From assembly GCF_018596335.1 (NCBI RefSeq), contig NZ_JAHEPS010000006.1, forward strand, positions 171,157 to 235,156: 64,000 bases of DNA, written 5' to 3'. The stretch is from Shewanella jiangmenensis (GTDB lineage Bacteria > Pseudomonadota > Gammaproteobacteria > Enterobacterales > Shewanellaceae). A program made the translations under genes and the position numbers. Below the pieces are notes generated by a model. The model ran no database searches. It had not been told where the DNA came from and saw only the letters and a list, made by a program, of their open reading frames with translations. Shown here in pieces: positions 27,568 to 35,542 of this stretch (positions within the stretch are counted from its first letter, which is position 1; the number at the start of each line of letters is the position of its first letter).

Positions 27568-27930
27568 TTAGAACAGCAGTACAGCTCCCCACACCACAAC
27601 GCAGAGGGTCAGGCTCATAAATACCGCCGCAGAGGCGATATCTTTGGCCTGGCCTGAAAGTGGGTGGATTTCATCGCCAATCCGGTCGACCACGGCTTCA
27701 ATGGCGGAGTTTAGCAGCTCAACGATGAGCACAATAAACACCGCCATGATCATCAATACCTTCTCGATGACAGTCACATCAAACCACAGCGCCAGCGGGA
27801 TCATCACCGCCGCGAGCAGCAGCTCCTGTCTGAAGGCTGCCTCGTGAGTCCAGGCCGATTTAAGCCCCTTGAACGAAAAGCCGGTGGCGCGAATTACCCG
27901 TTTTATGCCGTGATTGTTGGCTGGTTTCAT
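27568..27930 (-). CDS. dgkA: diacylglycerol kinase
   Basis: This 120-residue inner-membrane enzyme phosphorylates diacylglycerol to phosphatidic acid. It has three membrane helices and the family signature ELLNSAIEAVVDRIG with its catalytic glutamates. The length equals E. coli DgkA (about 122). The start is the ATG of MKPANNHG, preceded by GGGGGAA; an in-frame start seven codons earlier is less likely. It converges with hdfR. Confidence 0.95.
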   Translation of the reverse strand: MKPANNHGIKRVIRATGFSFKGLKSAWTHEAAFRQELLLAAVMIPLALWFDVTVIEKVLMIMAVFIVLIVELLNSAIEAVVDRIGDEIHPLSGQAKDIASAAVFMSLTLCVVVWGAVLLF

Positions 27931-28154
27931 TGAGTTCCCCCGAAAATACATCTCACCGGTGCCGGATAAGACCAGCCGGTACGGTTTTGTTTGTTATCTT
28001 TTTGCCCCTGTACTTATAAAGCCAGTGCTTATAACGCCAATACCGGTATGCACACAGCTTGCGTGTACATCGGCAGGTCGCAAGCCGGTGCAGCAAAAAT
28101 GGCGGCCAGTATATGCCAGTGCCGTCGACAATAACAATGAGTTAACGGGGCTGA
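27931..28154. other. upstream region of dgkA with a 15-bp duplication
   Basis: No gene is seen. A 15-bp unit (CTTATAAAGCCAGTG and near copy) is repeated at 28013-28027 and 28028-28042. A CTCACCGGTGCCGG palindrome-like stretch lies at about 27952. Confidence 0.6.
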
Positions 28155-28417
28155 CTTGCGGATATCACTGCCGTTAACAAGGTCCGGTTTCGGGGCTTAG
28201 TAGAAGTTCTGTCTATACTAAAGGCCTCGGCCCGTGAATGCTTGCAGCAGCAATGGATTCAAGGCGCAGATGATGGCGGCAAAGCCGGTGATTGCCGCTG
28301 CAATTTTTTGACGAGTGTTTACCTGAAGCATTCACGCCACCGCTTCGGGAAGAGCTTGCGAAAGAACAGGATTTAAGCCGCTTAAAGTGGGAACAGGGAG
28401 GTTGCCATGAAACATGA
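28155..28417 (+). pseudogene. possible frameshifted small gene upstream of the DNA ligase
   Basis: Two reading frames join at a run of six T (28304-28309). The first (28155 onward) reads SARECLQQQWIQGADDGGK and ends CRCNF. A -1 shift at the T run continues FFDECLPEAFTPPLREEL, then AKEQDLSRLKWEQGGCHET, stopping at 28417, 11 bases inside the ligase gene. The composition of both parts is protein-like, with four cysteines in total, and the overlap with the next gene is typical of coupled genes. No standard start codon is found after the upstream TGA at 28152. It could be a decayed gene, a sequencing error or a programmed shift. A TATACT -10-like hexamer lies at 28214-28219. The family is not recognised. 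Confidence 0.3.
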
Positions 28418-29405
28418 CAACATTCATTTTTTCTGTCTTTCGGTGTTTTATCGCCGTATTGCCCGCAGCGGCTTGATAGTTTGTGCTGGGCTAATTGCCG
28501 GTATGCTGCCACCAACTTTTGCCATCGGAGCCGAGAAGCCGCAGGCGGCAGATCAAAGCACAAGTCAGACATCTAAGCGCGCCGAGCCTGCTTCGATACC
28601 AGCCACTGCGCCCTTACAATTTGCTTCCAAAGTTCCTTTGCAACTTGCTACCAGCGCACCGCTGCCGCCTGACTCTGAAATTGCCGCCTACCTTGTCAGT
28701 GAAAAACTCGATGGGGTTCGCGGCCGCTGGAACGGCCGTACCCTCGAGTCAAGAACCGGCAATCTGATTGCTGCGCCTGCCTGGTTTACTGCGAAGTTCC
28801 CCAAAAACGTGACGCTTGATGGCGAACTTTGGGCTGGCCGCGGGCGGTTTGAATGGACCAGTGCACTACTGCGCTCAAGCGGGCGTGATAGCGACTGGCA
28901 GGCGCTGCGCTTTATGGTGTTTGACTCGCCCATGAATAATTTACCCTTTCGTGAGCGCCTCGTAAGGCTTGAAGATGTTATTGCAGCGAGCCACTGTGAT
29001 TATCTTTTGCTTATTCCTCAGCTTACTTTCACCGATGTCGATTCACTTAAGGCGCACTTTTCACTCATGGTTAGTCACGGCGCCGAGGGACTGATGTTGC
29101 ACCACGGTGATGCCCGCTACATTGATGGCAGAAATCCTTTGCTAATCAAGCTTAAACCCCTTAACGATGCCGAAGGGGAAGTGATAGGCTATAAGCCGGG
29201 CCGCGGTGAACTGACCGGCCTCATGGGCGCACTTAAATTGCGACTTGCAGACGGCAGTGAGTTTTTTCTGGGCACAGGTTTTGATTTGGCAACCCGCCGC
29301 ACGCCGCCGCCCATAGGCACCATGGTGACCTTTGAGTACAACGGTCTGACAAAGAGCGGCAAACCCAAGGGAGCGCGCTTTTTACGGGTAAGGCCGCGGG
29401 AATAG
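28407..29405 (+). CDS. exported small ATP-dependent DNA ligase
   Basis: This 332-residue ATP-type DNA ligase is of the minimal kind found with signal peptides in some Gram-negatives (Lig E-like). Residues 20-42 form a hydrophobic export signal, followed by a Ser/Ala/Pro-rich linker to about 90. Catalytic motif I is SEKLDGVRGRW with the AMP-accepting Lys100. Other motifs are DGELW, FMVFDSP, EGLMLHH and LLIKLKPL; an OB-fold part follows (GRGELTGLMGALKLRL). GGGAGG precedes the ATG. A periplasmic ligase would act on incoming or extracellular DNA; such a role has been proposed for the family but is not shown here. Confidence 0.88.
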   Translation: MKHDNIHFFCLSVFYRRIARSGLIVCAGLIAGMLPPTFAIGAEKPQAADQSTSQTSKRAEPASIPATAPLQFASKVPLQLATSAPLPPDSEIAAYLVSEKLDGVRGRWNGRTLESRTGNLIAAPAWFTAKFPKNVTLDGELWAGRGRFEWTSALLRSSGRDSDWQALRFMVFDSPMNNLPFRERLVRLEDVIAASHCDYLLLIPQLTFTDVDSLKAHFSLMVSHGAEGLMLHHGDARYIDGRNPLLIKLKPLNDAEGEVIGYKPGRGELTGLMGALKLRLADGSEFFLGTGFDLATRRTPPPIGTMVTFEYNGLTKSGKPKGARFLRVRPRE

Positions 29406-29501
29406 CAGTGAGAATGCAGTGGATGTGGCCTAAACATATGCCGTTGAAGCGCGCTATTGTCACAATAACAACTTGATTTGCAAATAAGAGGTAAGACGCC
29501 G

Positions 29502-29978
29502 ATGTCAGAGCCATTAAAGTCAGTGCTTTTTGTGTGTATGGGGAATATTTGCCGCTCACCGACAGCGGAGGCTGTGTTTCGAAAGCGCTCAGCGGCAGCG
29601 GGGCTCAGTCTTGAAATCGATTCTGCGGGCACCATTGCCTACCATCAGGGCGAAGCGCCGGATCCGCGGACGGTGGCCGCAGGCGCCGCCCGTGGATATG
29701 ATTTTTCCGGCATACGCGCCAGACAGGTAACGGATAGCGATTTTGACCGCTTTGACCTGATTTTGGCCGCAGACAGGCAAAACCTTAAGGATCTCACACA
29801 GCGCTGCCCAGCAGAATATCAACACAAGCTGAGATTAATCTTGTCATTTGGCCACAGCAGCAATCAGGAAGTGCCGGACCCTTACTATGGCGGCAAGGCG
29901 GGATTTGAAACCGTGCTGGACTTACTTGAGCAAAGCAGCGACGGCTTGATTGCGGCTATTCGTGAGGGTGGCCTCTAA
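29502..29978 (+). CDS. low-molecular-weight protein tyrosine phosphatase
   Basis: This 158-residue phosphatase begins SVLFVCMGNICRSPTAEAVF, the CX5R active site with Cys12 and Arg18. The general-acid aspartate is in VPDPYYGG. It follows the eukaryote-like (YfkJ/human LMW-PTP) form with DP-Y rather than the capsule-linked Wzb context. I start at MSEPLKS because GAGGTAAG precedes it; eight more codons are open upstream. It stands about 95 bp after the ligase gene and may be co-transcribed with it. Its substrates are unknown. Confidence 0.93.
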   Translation: MSEPLKSVLFVCMGNICRSPTAEAVFRKRSAAAGLSLEIDSAGTIAYHQGEAPDPRTVAAGAARGYDFSGIRARQVTDSDFDRFDLILAADRQNLKDLTQRCPAEYQHKLRLILSFGHSSNQEVPDPYYGGKAGFETVLDLLEQSSDGLIAAIREGGL

Positions 29979-30023
29979 CTGCCATCTCCGCACAAACTGC
30001 AGGTGTGACTTGGCTCTTAAGGA

Positions 30024-31193
30024 TTGAAAAGGAATTTAATCATTAAAACAATATATTATTTTTTCTGCCTGATGCTGCTGCCTCTGAATGTTGGTTTTGC
30101 TGCTGCCAACGCATCCGAGGGTGACGCTCAGTCCAGTCCAATTCAAGCAAACACTCTGCAGCAGGGCAAGACATCGGTTAAACCTGATCAATATACCGAA
30201 GGGACCTGTTTGCTTATTGCCAGCGAGCGTGACCGCTACGCCGAAGGCAGTCGACAGCAGCAGGAATTGACTGCCAGCTTTCAACGTCACTGTGTCTCGC
30301 CGCGTAAAGTACAGGGGAAATCACTCGCTGAATTGGTAGAGAAAGCCGAGCTGGAAGATAGAGCAGGGGGAGTGACGGGGGCAAATGGTGCAGAAGGCGC
30401 AGAAGTGGCAGAACGCGCAAAGCGCAGCGCACAGTCTGAGGTAGCGCATCGGGGCACAGCTGTGGTTGCAGTGCCGGGCGCTCAGTCCCTTAGGGTCACT
30501 GACACCGATGTTTCGCTTCCGCCACATGAGCAAATACTGCGCTTTACCCTGAAGGGTTTGATGTTTCTGGTCTTAGGCGCTTTGCTGCTGGCACTTTTGG
30601 CGGCGGTATTTTCCACCAACTCTGCCAAACGCCGTGGCGAGCAGGGCGAAAAGGCAATAGCAGATATTATTCGGACGCATTATCGGGGTGAGCGATATGG
30701 CCTGTTCACCAATTTACTTTTTCCGGTGAACGGCGGCATGACAACAGAGGTAGATTTACTGCTGATAAGGCCAAATTTCGTCCTGGTGATTGAAAGTAAG
30801 CATTACAGCGGTTGGATTTTTGCGAGTCCCCACGCCAAAACCTGGAAACAGGTGCTGCATCGCAAACACTCGTCATTTCAAAATCCGGTACATCAGAACT
30901 TTGGTCATTGTGAGGCCGTAAAGGCGGCGTTTGGCATCGACGATGTAAGTTCTTTGGTGGTGTTTGGAGTCGATGCCACGTTCAAAACACCGTATCCCGA
31001 CGGAGTCATTTCAATTGGCTCGTTAACAGCGACATTGCAACTGCTTGAAGATAGATATAGCGGTAAAAATTTAGATTGTTATCAAGAGTATATTTCAGTT
31101 GCCCGTGAAATTAAGCAAGCCTCGGATGACGACGCCCACCAACAGCATTTTCGTGCACTTGGCACACGCCTCGGCTCCGACCTATCAACCTGA
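30024..31193 (+). CDS. membrane-anchored NERD-domain protein
   Basis: This protein of up to 389 residues has an N-terminal signal-like segment, a low-complexity Ala/Glu/Gly linker (about 110-140), a membrane helix (LMFLVLGALLLALLAAVF, near 180) and a cytoplasmic NERD (nuclease-related) domain: GEQGEKAIADIIRTHY, TEVDLLLIRPNFVLVIESKHY and W-Q together match the nuclease-like core D-E-K pattern. The start is uncertain. A TTG at 30024 has its AAGGA one base away, too close. An ATT at 30042 has AAAGGA 8 bases upstream, which would be a rare start. NERD proteins are often linked to DNA processing; its function here is unknown. Confidence 0.75.
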   Translation: MKRNLIIKTIYYFFCLMLLPLNVGFAAANASEGDAQSSPIQANTLQQGKTSVKPDQYTEGTCLLIASERDRYAEGSRQQQELTASFQRHCVSPRKVQGKSLAELVEKAELEDRAGGVTGANGAEGAEVAERAKRSAQSEVAHRGTAVVAVPGAQSLRVTDTDVSLPPHEQILRFTLKGLMFLVLGALLLALLAAVFSTNSAKRRGEQGEKAIADIIRTHYRGERYGLFTNLLFPVNGGMTTEVDLLLIRPNFVLVIESKHYSGWIFASPHAKTWKQVLHRKHSSFQNPVHQNFGHCEAVKAAFGIDDVSSLVVFGVDATFKTPYPDGVISIGSLTATLQLLEDRYSGKNLDCYQEYISVAREIKQASDDDAHQQHFRALGTRLGSDLST

Positions 31194-31248
31194 TACGAGC
31201 GCAGCGAACAGCATTACTCTCTGTTGCAGAGCGTTAGCGCATTCGGCC

Positions 31249-31524
31249 TCAGGCGTTAATTAACTGCTTTAATGCGGCCGATACCTTAAAACTTGGCTGG
31301 TTAAAGCCCACAGTTTCCATCAATTCACCCGTTTGTGGGTTTCGCACCTGCCGTGGCAAATGGTATCTCAATTCAAAGGTGCCAAATTGCGGCAGGTACA
31401 GGGTTTCACCTTCTTCCAGTGCCCGCTGAATTTGCACGAGAATTTCATCGAGTTGGCGTTTCGCGGCGCTTTGACTGATACCGAGTGTCTTTGCCATTTG
31501 GCGGCACAGGGTGGATTTATTCAT
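31249..31524 (-). CDS. HU/IHF-family DNA-binding protein (divergent)
   Basis: This 91-residue protein has the HU fold order: MNKSTLCRQMAKTLGISQSA helices, LEEGETLYLPQFGTFELRYH strands, and an arm with RNPQTGE where HU has the RNPQTG motif. The match to canonical HupA/HupB is limited, so it is a divergent paralogue rather than the main HU. It probably binds and bends DNA. It converges with the NERD gene, with 55 bp between. Confidence 0.85.
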   Translation of the reverse strand: MNKSTLCRQMAKTLGISQSAAKRQLDEILVQIQRALEEGETLYLPQFGTFELRYHLPRQVRNPQTGELMETVGFNQPSFKVSAALKQLINA

Positions 31525-31872
31525 GGATTGGTGGTCTTTCAGCTAAAAAAGCCGCCATTTATAGCAGCTTGAGCGCTGACTTCAACCAATAATGCCCGGC
31601 AGCGGCTTGTTTGCCGCCTTTGTATGCAATTGGCTCTGACGCTGAATGCTTTGCGATAAGGTTGCTCAGCCACTGCGGTATTGAGCGATGCTTTTTGATG
31701 GGCAAATTTTTATGAAGGCAAGCTTGTTCAAGGGGCAGCTTGTTGCATTTAGTGGCGCGTCGAGTCCTCAGCCCATTGGCGGCACGGTTTCTCGCTTTGT
31801 ATGAGCAGATTTTTTGAATAACCAGCGCCGCAATCAGTTTTAGACAGGGCAAAGCGGCGGTGCGATGATGTA
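31525..31872. other. intergenic stretch, one doubtful small ORF
   Basis: A 97-codon frame (31559-31852, minus) ends with KKHRSIPQWLSNLIAKHS and a basic tail that could be protein, but the first half is not protein-like and no ribosome-binding site fits. It is left uncalled. The stretch must hold promoters for the HU-like gene and for the transpeptidase. Confidence 0.45.
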
Positions 31873-31923
31873 ATGAGGCGGGCAGGGTCTTGCCCGACGT
31901 GCGCAGCGGTAAAGGGAGTGTCT

Positions 31924-33720
31924 ATGGGGTCTATCCGCACATTCAGCAGCACTGTTATCAGGATAACCAGCTGCAGACTCTGCAACGTAGAAAAGCGCCG
32001 TCGCTTAAACGCTGCAATCCTCATTTTGCTGCTGAGCGGCGCTTTGCCAAATCACGCTTGTGCTAATGCTCCGGCATTTATTGCCAGCTCCGTCGCGCTC
32101 TTGGCCTTAGCACCTATCTTAACCTTAGCGCCTATCTCAACCTTGGCTCCTATCTCAACCTCAGCGCCTATATCTGCTTCCTCTACTTCAGATCTAGTCG
32201 GTAATATAGTTGCTATCGAGGGATCGGCACCTGTAAGCGTATCCGCAGCGATTGGCACAGCGAGCCTTGAAACCGAAAAGCGTGCCGGCGCAGTTCGGGC
32301 GCAGCTGCGGGACATGGCAACGCTGCTGTTACTGGTGTCGCCGGATAGCGATGGGCGACTGAGAGATGTGGTTGTCAGTATGGATTTGGACGAGCGAGCG
32401 CTGATGCGGGATATCGCGCTTCTGGGTGAAACCTGGCAGGCACTTGGTCTTGGCAGCCAACATCTGAGCCATCAGGGCCTGAATCATCACGAGCTGAATA
32501 ATAATGATCTGACTATTGGCCCGGAGTCTGCTGTGCCGACGCCGGCCGATGAGAGTGCACAGGTCGACCTTGAGTCAGCCACGGGCAATCATCAGTTAAC
32601 CCAAGAGGCATCGCCTGAAAGAGCGGGGGAGGCAGAGCTTGCCGCCACCCTCCGCGCCCTTGAGCCCGATGGCGACTATCCGGCGCTGATGCGGCAAATT
32701 CGTCATTTACTGCAACTTGCGGCAGCTGACTGGCCTTCGCTGACACTTGAGCAGCCATTAAGGCCGGGTGATACATTTTTTGAGATGCAGACACTGATTA
32801 CCATGTTGCAGGCGCTGGCGGAGGCGTCGAGCGACCCGTTAAGTGACGGTCAGGCTATCACTGAAACGGGCTACTATGATGGCGCACTGGTGGAGGCGGT
32901 CAAAGCCTTTCAGCGGCGGCATGGCTTGTCACAGGATGGGGTTATTGGTCCTAAAACACTGAAATGGCTCAATATGACCCCAAAGGCGCGCGCGACGCTG
33001 CTCGCGCGGGGCTATGTCAAAAAAACGCGGGAAAGTCGCGCGCTGCCCGAAAGCTATGTGTTGGTGAATATTCCCGGCTTTTCCCTTGCCTTGGTTGACC
33101 GGGGCAATACAGTGCTGAGCTCACGGGTGATTGTTGGCAAACTGAGTCGTAAAACGCCGCTGCTTGAGAGCGAGATAAGCGCGGTGGTGGTCAATCCATC
33201 GTGGCGGGTGCCAAGGCGGCTGGTGAAACAGGATGTTCTGCCCAAGGTGGCCCGCGATGGCAGCTATCTTGCCCATAAAGGTTTTATTGTCACCGATTAC
33301 GATGGGGTCGAAGTGCATGAAACGCCAGCTTTCTTTCAGCAGGCTGCCTTGGGGGCTTTTCCCTATCGGCTGGAGCAGCGGCCGGGCGACCACAATTCAC
33401 TGGGGCGCTTTAAGCTGCATTTTGCCAACGATGACAGCATTTATCTGCACGATACGCCTGAAAAGCACCTTTACGGCCGGGCTAACCGCGCGCTGTCATC
33501 CGGCTGTGTGCGGGTTGAGAAAATCGCGGAGCTTGCCGACTGGTTTGCCCGCAATCGGGTAACCGATGCGCGCCGCTGGCAACAAACCCTGGCCGAGCCG
33601 CACACGACCCGCTGGTTCAGCATGAAACAAACCATGCCGGTGCGGTTTGTCTATTGGACCAGCTGGATAGACAGCGAGGGCAGGGCTCAGTACCGCGACG
33701 ACATCTATGGCCTGCTTTAG
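31924..33720 (+). CDS. ldtD: L,D-transpeptidase, YcbB/LdtD type
   Basis: This 598-residue periplasmic enzyme forms 3-3 cross-links in peptidoglycan. The signal region AAILILLLSGALPNHACA is followed by an odd stretch of four 6-residue repeats of the LAPIST type. A peptidoglycan-binding motif comes next (YYDGALVEAVKAFQRRHGLSQDGVIGPKT). The YkuD catalytic domain carries IYLHDTPEKHLYG and SSGCVRVEK with the nucleophilic cysteine. The ATG is chosen because AGGGAG precedes it. The mepK-like gene follows in the same direction, as ycbB-ycbK do in E. coli. Confidence 0.9.
   Translation: MGSIRTFSSTVIRITSCRLCNVEKRRRLNAAILILLLSGALPNHACANAPAFIASSVALLALAPILTLAPISTLAPISTSAPISASSTSDLVGNIVAIEGSAPVSVSAAIGTASLETEKRAGAVRAQLRDMATLLLLVSPDSDGRLRDVVVSMDLDERALMRDIALLGETWQALGLGSQHLSHQGLNHHELNNNDLTIGPESAVPTPADESAQVDLESATGNHQLTQEASPERAGEAELAATLRALEPDGDYPALMRQIRHLLQLAAADWPSLTLEQPLRPGDTFFEMQTLITMLQALAEASSDPLSDGQAITETGYYDGALVEAVKAFQRRHGLSQDGVIGPKTLKWLNMTPKARATLLARGYVKKTRESRALPESYVLVNIPGFSLALVDRGNTVLSSRVIVGKLSRKTPLLESEISAVVVNPSWRVPRRLVKQDVLPKVARDGSYLAHKGFIVTDYDGVEVHETPAFFQQAALGAFPYRLEQRPGDHNSLGRFKLHFANDDSIYLHDTPEKHLYGRANRALSSGCVRVEKIAELADWFARNRVTDARRWQQTLAEPHTTRWFSMKQTMPVRFVYWTSWIDSEGRAQYRDDIYGLL
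32107..32178. repeat. 18-bp tandem repeat, four copies, inside the transpeptidase gene
   Basis: Units of the form TTAGCGCCTATCTCAACC encode LAPILT, LAPIST, LAPIST and SAPISA. The first three are near identical at DNA level, so the expansion is recent. Confidence 0.92.
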
Positions 33721-33882
33721 CCCGGTTTTGTGGCTATTTTCTTGATTTTTAGTCAATCAGTGTCACGCTCAGTTTATACACTTTGTTTCAGCGCAGCATC
33801 GATGCAAGCTAATGCTTGATCATATGGGTCTTTCGTTATACTTTTCGTCTGAGTTGTCCAAAAATAATACAAAGGTGATTGA

Positions 33883-34431
33883 GTGACTGATTTCTCTCCT
33901 GCTCGCAGGCAATTATTGCTTGGGCTGGGCAGCGCGGCCATGGTTTCCATGATCTCTTCCCCCGCGTTTGCAAGCCGTTCAACCCAAGGCAGCAGGATGC
34001 TGACGATGTTAAACCTTCACACCCGCGAAGTGGAAAAAGGGGCGTATTGGGTCGATGGAACCTATCAAAAGCCGATTTTAACCGGTTTTGATCGCCTGCT
34101 TCGGGATCATCGCGCCAATGTAGCGGCGCCGATGGACAAGCGGTTGTACGATTTACTGTATTATTTGCAGGAAAATTTAAAGACCCGCGAAACCATCCAT
34201 ATCATTTCCGGTTATCGTTCACCCCAGACCAACAATATGTTGGCCAAAAAGAGTGGTGGCGTTGCCAAGAAGAGCCTGCATATGGAAGGCAAAGCGATTG
34301 ATATCGCCATCCCCGGCATCAAGCTCGATAAAGTGCGTGATGCGGCCAAGGAGCTTCAGCTCGGCGGTGTGGGTTATTATCCCAAGTCGGGTTTTGTCCA
34401 TGTGGATGTGGGCCGGGTTCGCAGCTGGTAA
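33883..34431 (+). CDS. mepK: MepK-like (DUF882/YcbK) peptidoglycan endopeptidase
   Basis: This 182-residue exported protein has a twin-arginine-type signal (ARRQLLLGLGSAAMVSM, cleavage about residue 31). The LAS-type zinc peptidase core shows SGYRSPQTN, the HMEGKAIDIAIPG block with zinc ligands His and Asp, and FVHVDVGRVRSW with the last His. E. coli YcbK/MepK cleaves the 3-3 cross-links that LdtD makes. The start is GTG 33883 with AAAGGTG upstream. It lies about 160 bp after the transpeptidase, so the two are functionally paired but may have separate promoters. Confidence 0.9.
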   Translation: MTDFSPARRQLLLGLGSAAMVSMISSPAFASRSTQGSRMLTMLNLHTREVEKGAYWVDGTYQKPILTGFDRLLRDHRANVAAPMDKRLYDLLYYLQENLKTRETIHIISGYRSPQTNNMLAKKSGGVAKKSLHMEGKAIDIAIPGIKLDKVRDAAKELQLGGVGYYPKSGFVHVDVGRVRSW

Positions 34432-34576
34432 GTGGAAAGTGCTTGAGCTGACAAGCCGTAGACGCAGTCACTGATGCGAATGTGGCAATAACTGAGCTTA
34501 TCGGCAAACACAGAAACTCTCTTTCTGGCAAGTACAGAAAAAGTACCGACAAAAGTACAAACAAACGAACATCAAG

Positions 34577-34606
34577 AGCCGCTCAGGAACTCCGGGCGGC
34601 TTTTTT
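34577..34606 (+). terminator. terminator downstream of mepK
   Basis: The stem AGCCGC/GCGGCT with a mismatched middle is followed by TTTTTT. Confidence 0.75.
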
Positions 34607-34941
34607 GTTGCCATTTTTTAATGCTTTGCTTCTGCTTAGCGCTCTGCCGAAGTCAGGCTTTACTTTTGCAGAAGTGATGCTTGATTCTAGTGCCAGGGTT
34701 CGAATGGGTGTTGTTTTTGCTCTCTTAATCCGGGAACTCTCCTCACTGCTGCTGATAGCAGCATTGGTACCTGTCAATCTCAACTATCAATCTCAACTTA
34801 CAGACTCAAATTAATAAACTCAGATTAATAAACTCTGCTATCACGCTCAATCTGCACCATCTAATCCAGCAATATACGCGCCGCTGACAAAAATACCCCA
34901 TTCCATCAGCGGTTGACGCGTGGGTGCTGGGGGAAGTTTGC
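34607..34941. other. intergenic stretch with short repeats
   Basis: A 110-codon frame (34482-34814) runs through the mepK terminator and is rejected. A 14-bp direct repeat (ACTCAAATTAATAA at 34804, ACTCAGATTAATAA at 34818, partial third copy) is visible. No gene is seen. Confidence 0.6.
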
Positions 34942-34970
34942 TTGCTGCTGGGTGATCAGTGTGTTAGTAT
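34942..34970 (+). promoter_or_regulatory. sigma-70 type promoter of rplY
   Basis: TTGCTG is followed after exactly 17 bp by TAGTAT. Transcription would begin near 34976, just at the start of the leader hairpin. Confidence 0.65.
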
Positions 34971-34975
34971 TCGCG

Positions 34976-35059
34976 CGCTTTGAACTCTTCAAAGCGGGTG
35001 CAACCTGGTTGGTCGAAAATTGGGCTGCATTTTAACTTTTTGATATGAGTGATAAAAAC
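34976..35059 (+). promoter_or_regulatory. structured 5' leader of rplY without a Shine-Dalgarno site
   Basis: A perfect 9-bp hairpin (CGCTTTGAA/TTCAAAGCG, 3-base loop, 34976-34996) is followed by a smaller CAAC/GTTG hairpin and an AU-rich stretch up to the ATG. No purine-rich ribosome site is present. The E. coli rplY leader is known to lack a standard site and to be autoregulated by L25 through structured RNA; the same arrangement is inferred here. Confidence 0.55.
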
Positions 35060-35347
35060 ATGTCTTACACTATTCCTGCACAAACCCGCACTGAGATCGG
35101 GAAAGGTTCGAGCCGCCGCCTGCGTCGTGAGGGTAAAGTTCCTGCTGTTATCTACGGTGTTGGCAAAGAGCCAGTTTCCATCGTATTCGAGCACAAGGAC
35201 ATCATCAACATCCAGACCAACGCTGACTTCTACACCAGCGAGCTGACCATCGTTCTGGATGGCAAAGAAGTTAAAGTACGCGCTCAGGCTATGCAGCGTC
35301 ACATCTTCAAGCCGCTGATCGACCACGTAGACTTCGTTTACGCCTAA
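35060..35347 (+). CDS. rplY: ribosomal protein L25
   Basis: This 95-residue protein is the short single-domain L25 that binds loop E of 5S rRNA. It starts [33 protein letters not shown] and ends HVDFVYA, the full family length. The ATG at 35060 matches the family start; a weaker ATG five codons earlier is in frame. Codon use is strongly biased toward common codons, as expected for a ribosomal gene. It is a single gene with its own promoter, leader and terminator. Confidence 0.96.
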   Translation: MSYTIPAQTRTEIGKGSSRRLRREGKVPAVIYGVGKEPVSIVFEHKDIINIQTNADFYTSELTIVLDGKEVKVRAQAMQRHIFKPLIDHVDFVYA

Positions 35348-35362
35348 TCGATTTTCGAGCTG

Positions 35363-35389
35363 AAAAAAGCGCCCATTGGGCGCTTTTTT
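35363..35389 (+). terminator. terminator of rplY
   Basis: The perfect stem AAAAAAGCGCCC/GGGCGCTTTTTT has loop ATT and ends in a T tract. Confidence 0.92.
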
Positions 35390-35542
35390 TATGCCTGTTA
35401 TTCCTGTTAGTTAGCTCGGTTTTCAATTGCTGTTGCTTGATGATTGCTAATGTCGGACTGGGTGGATGTGGCGTTTAGTGATGAGTATCAGAACCGGCAT
35501 CAGGCTGGTGGGCGAGGGCCGCACCAGCCTGATGACGAGGTG

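Noticed and set aside
28213..28572. 119-codon minus-strand ORF opposite the ligase start
   Set aside because: It overlaps the ligase gene and the plus-strand frames there look more protein-like.
31559..31852. 97-codon minus-strand ORF upstream of the HU-like gene
   Set aside because: Only the last 45 residues look like protein, there is no good start, and no family is recognised; left open.
34482..34814. 110-codon ORF after mepK
   Set aside because: It runs through the mepK terminator and a tandem repeat.
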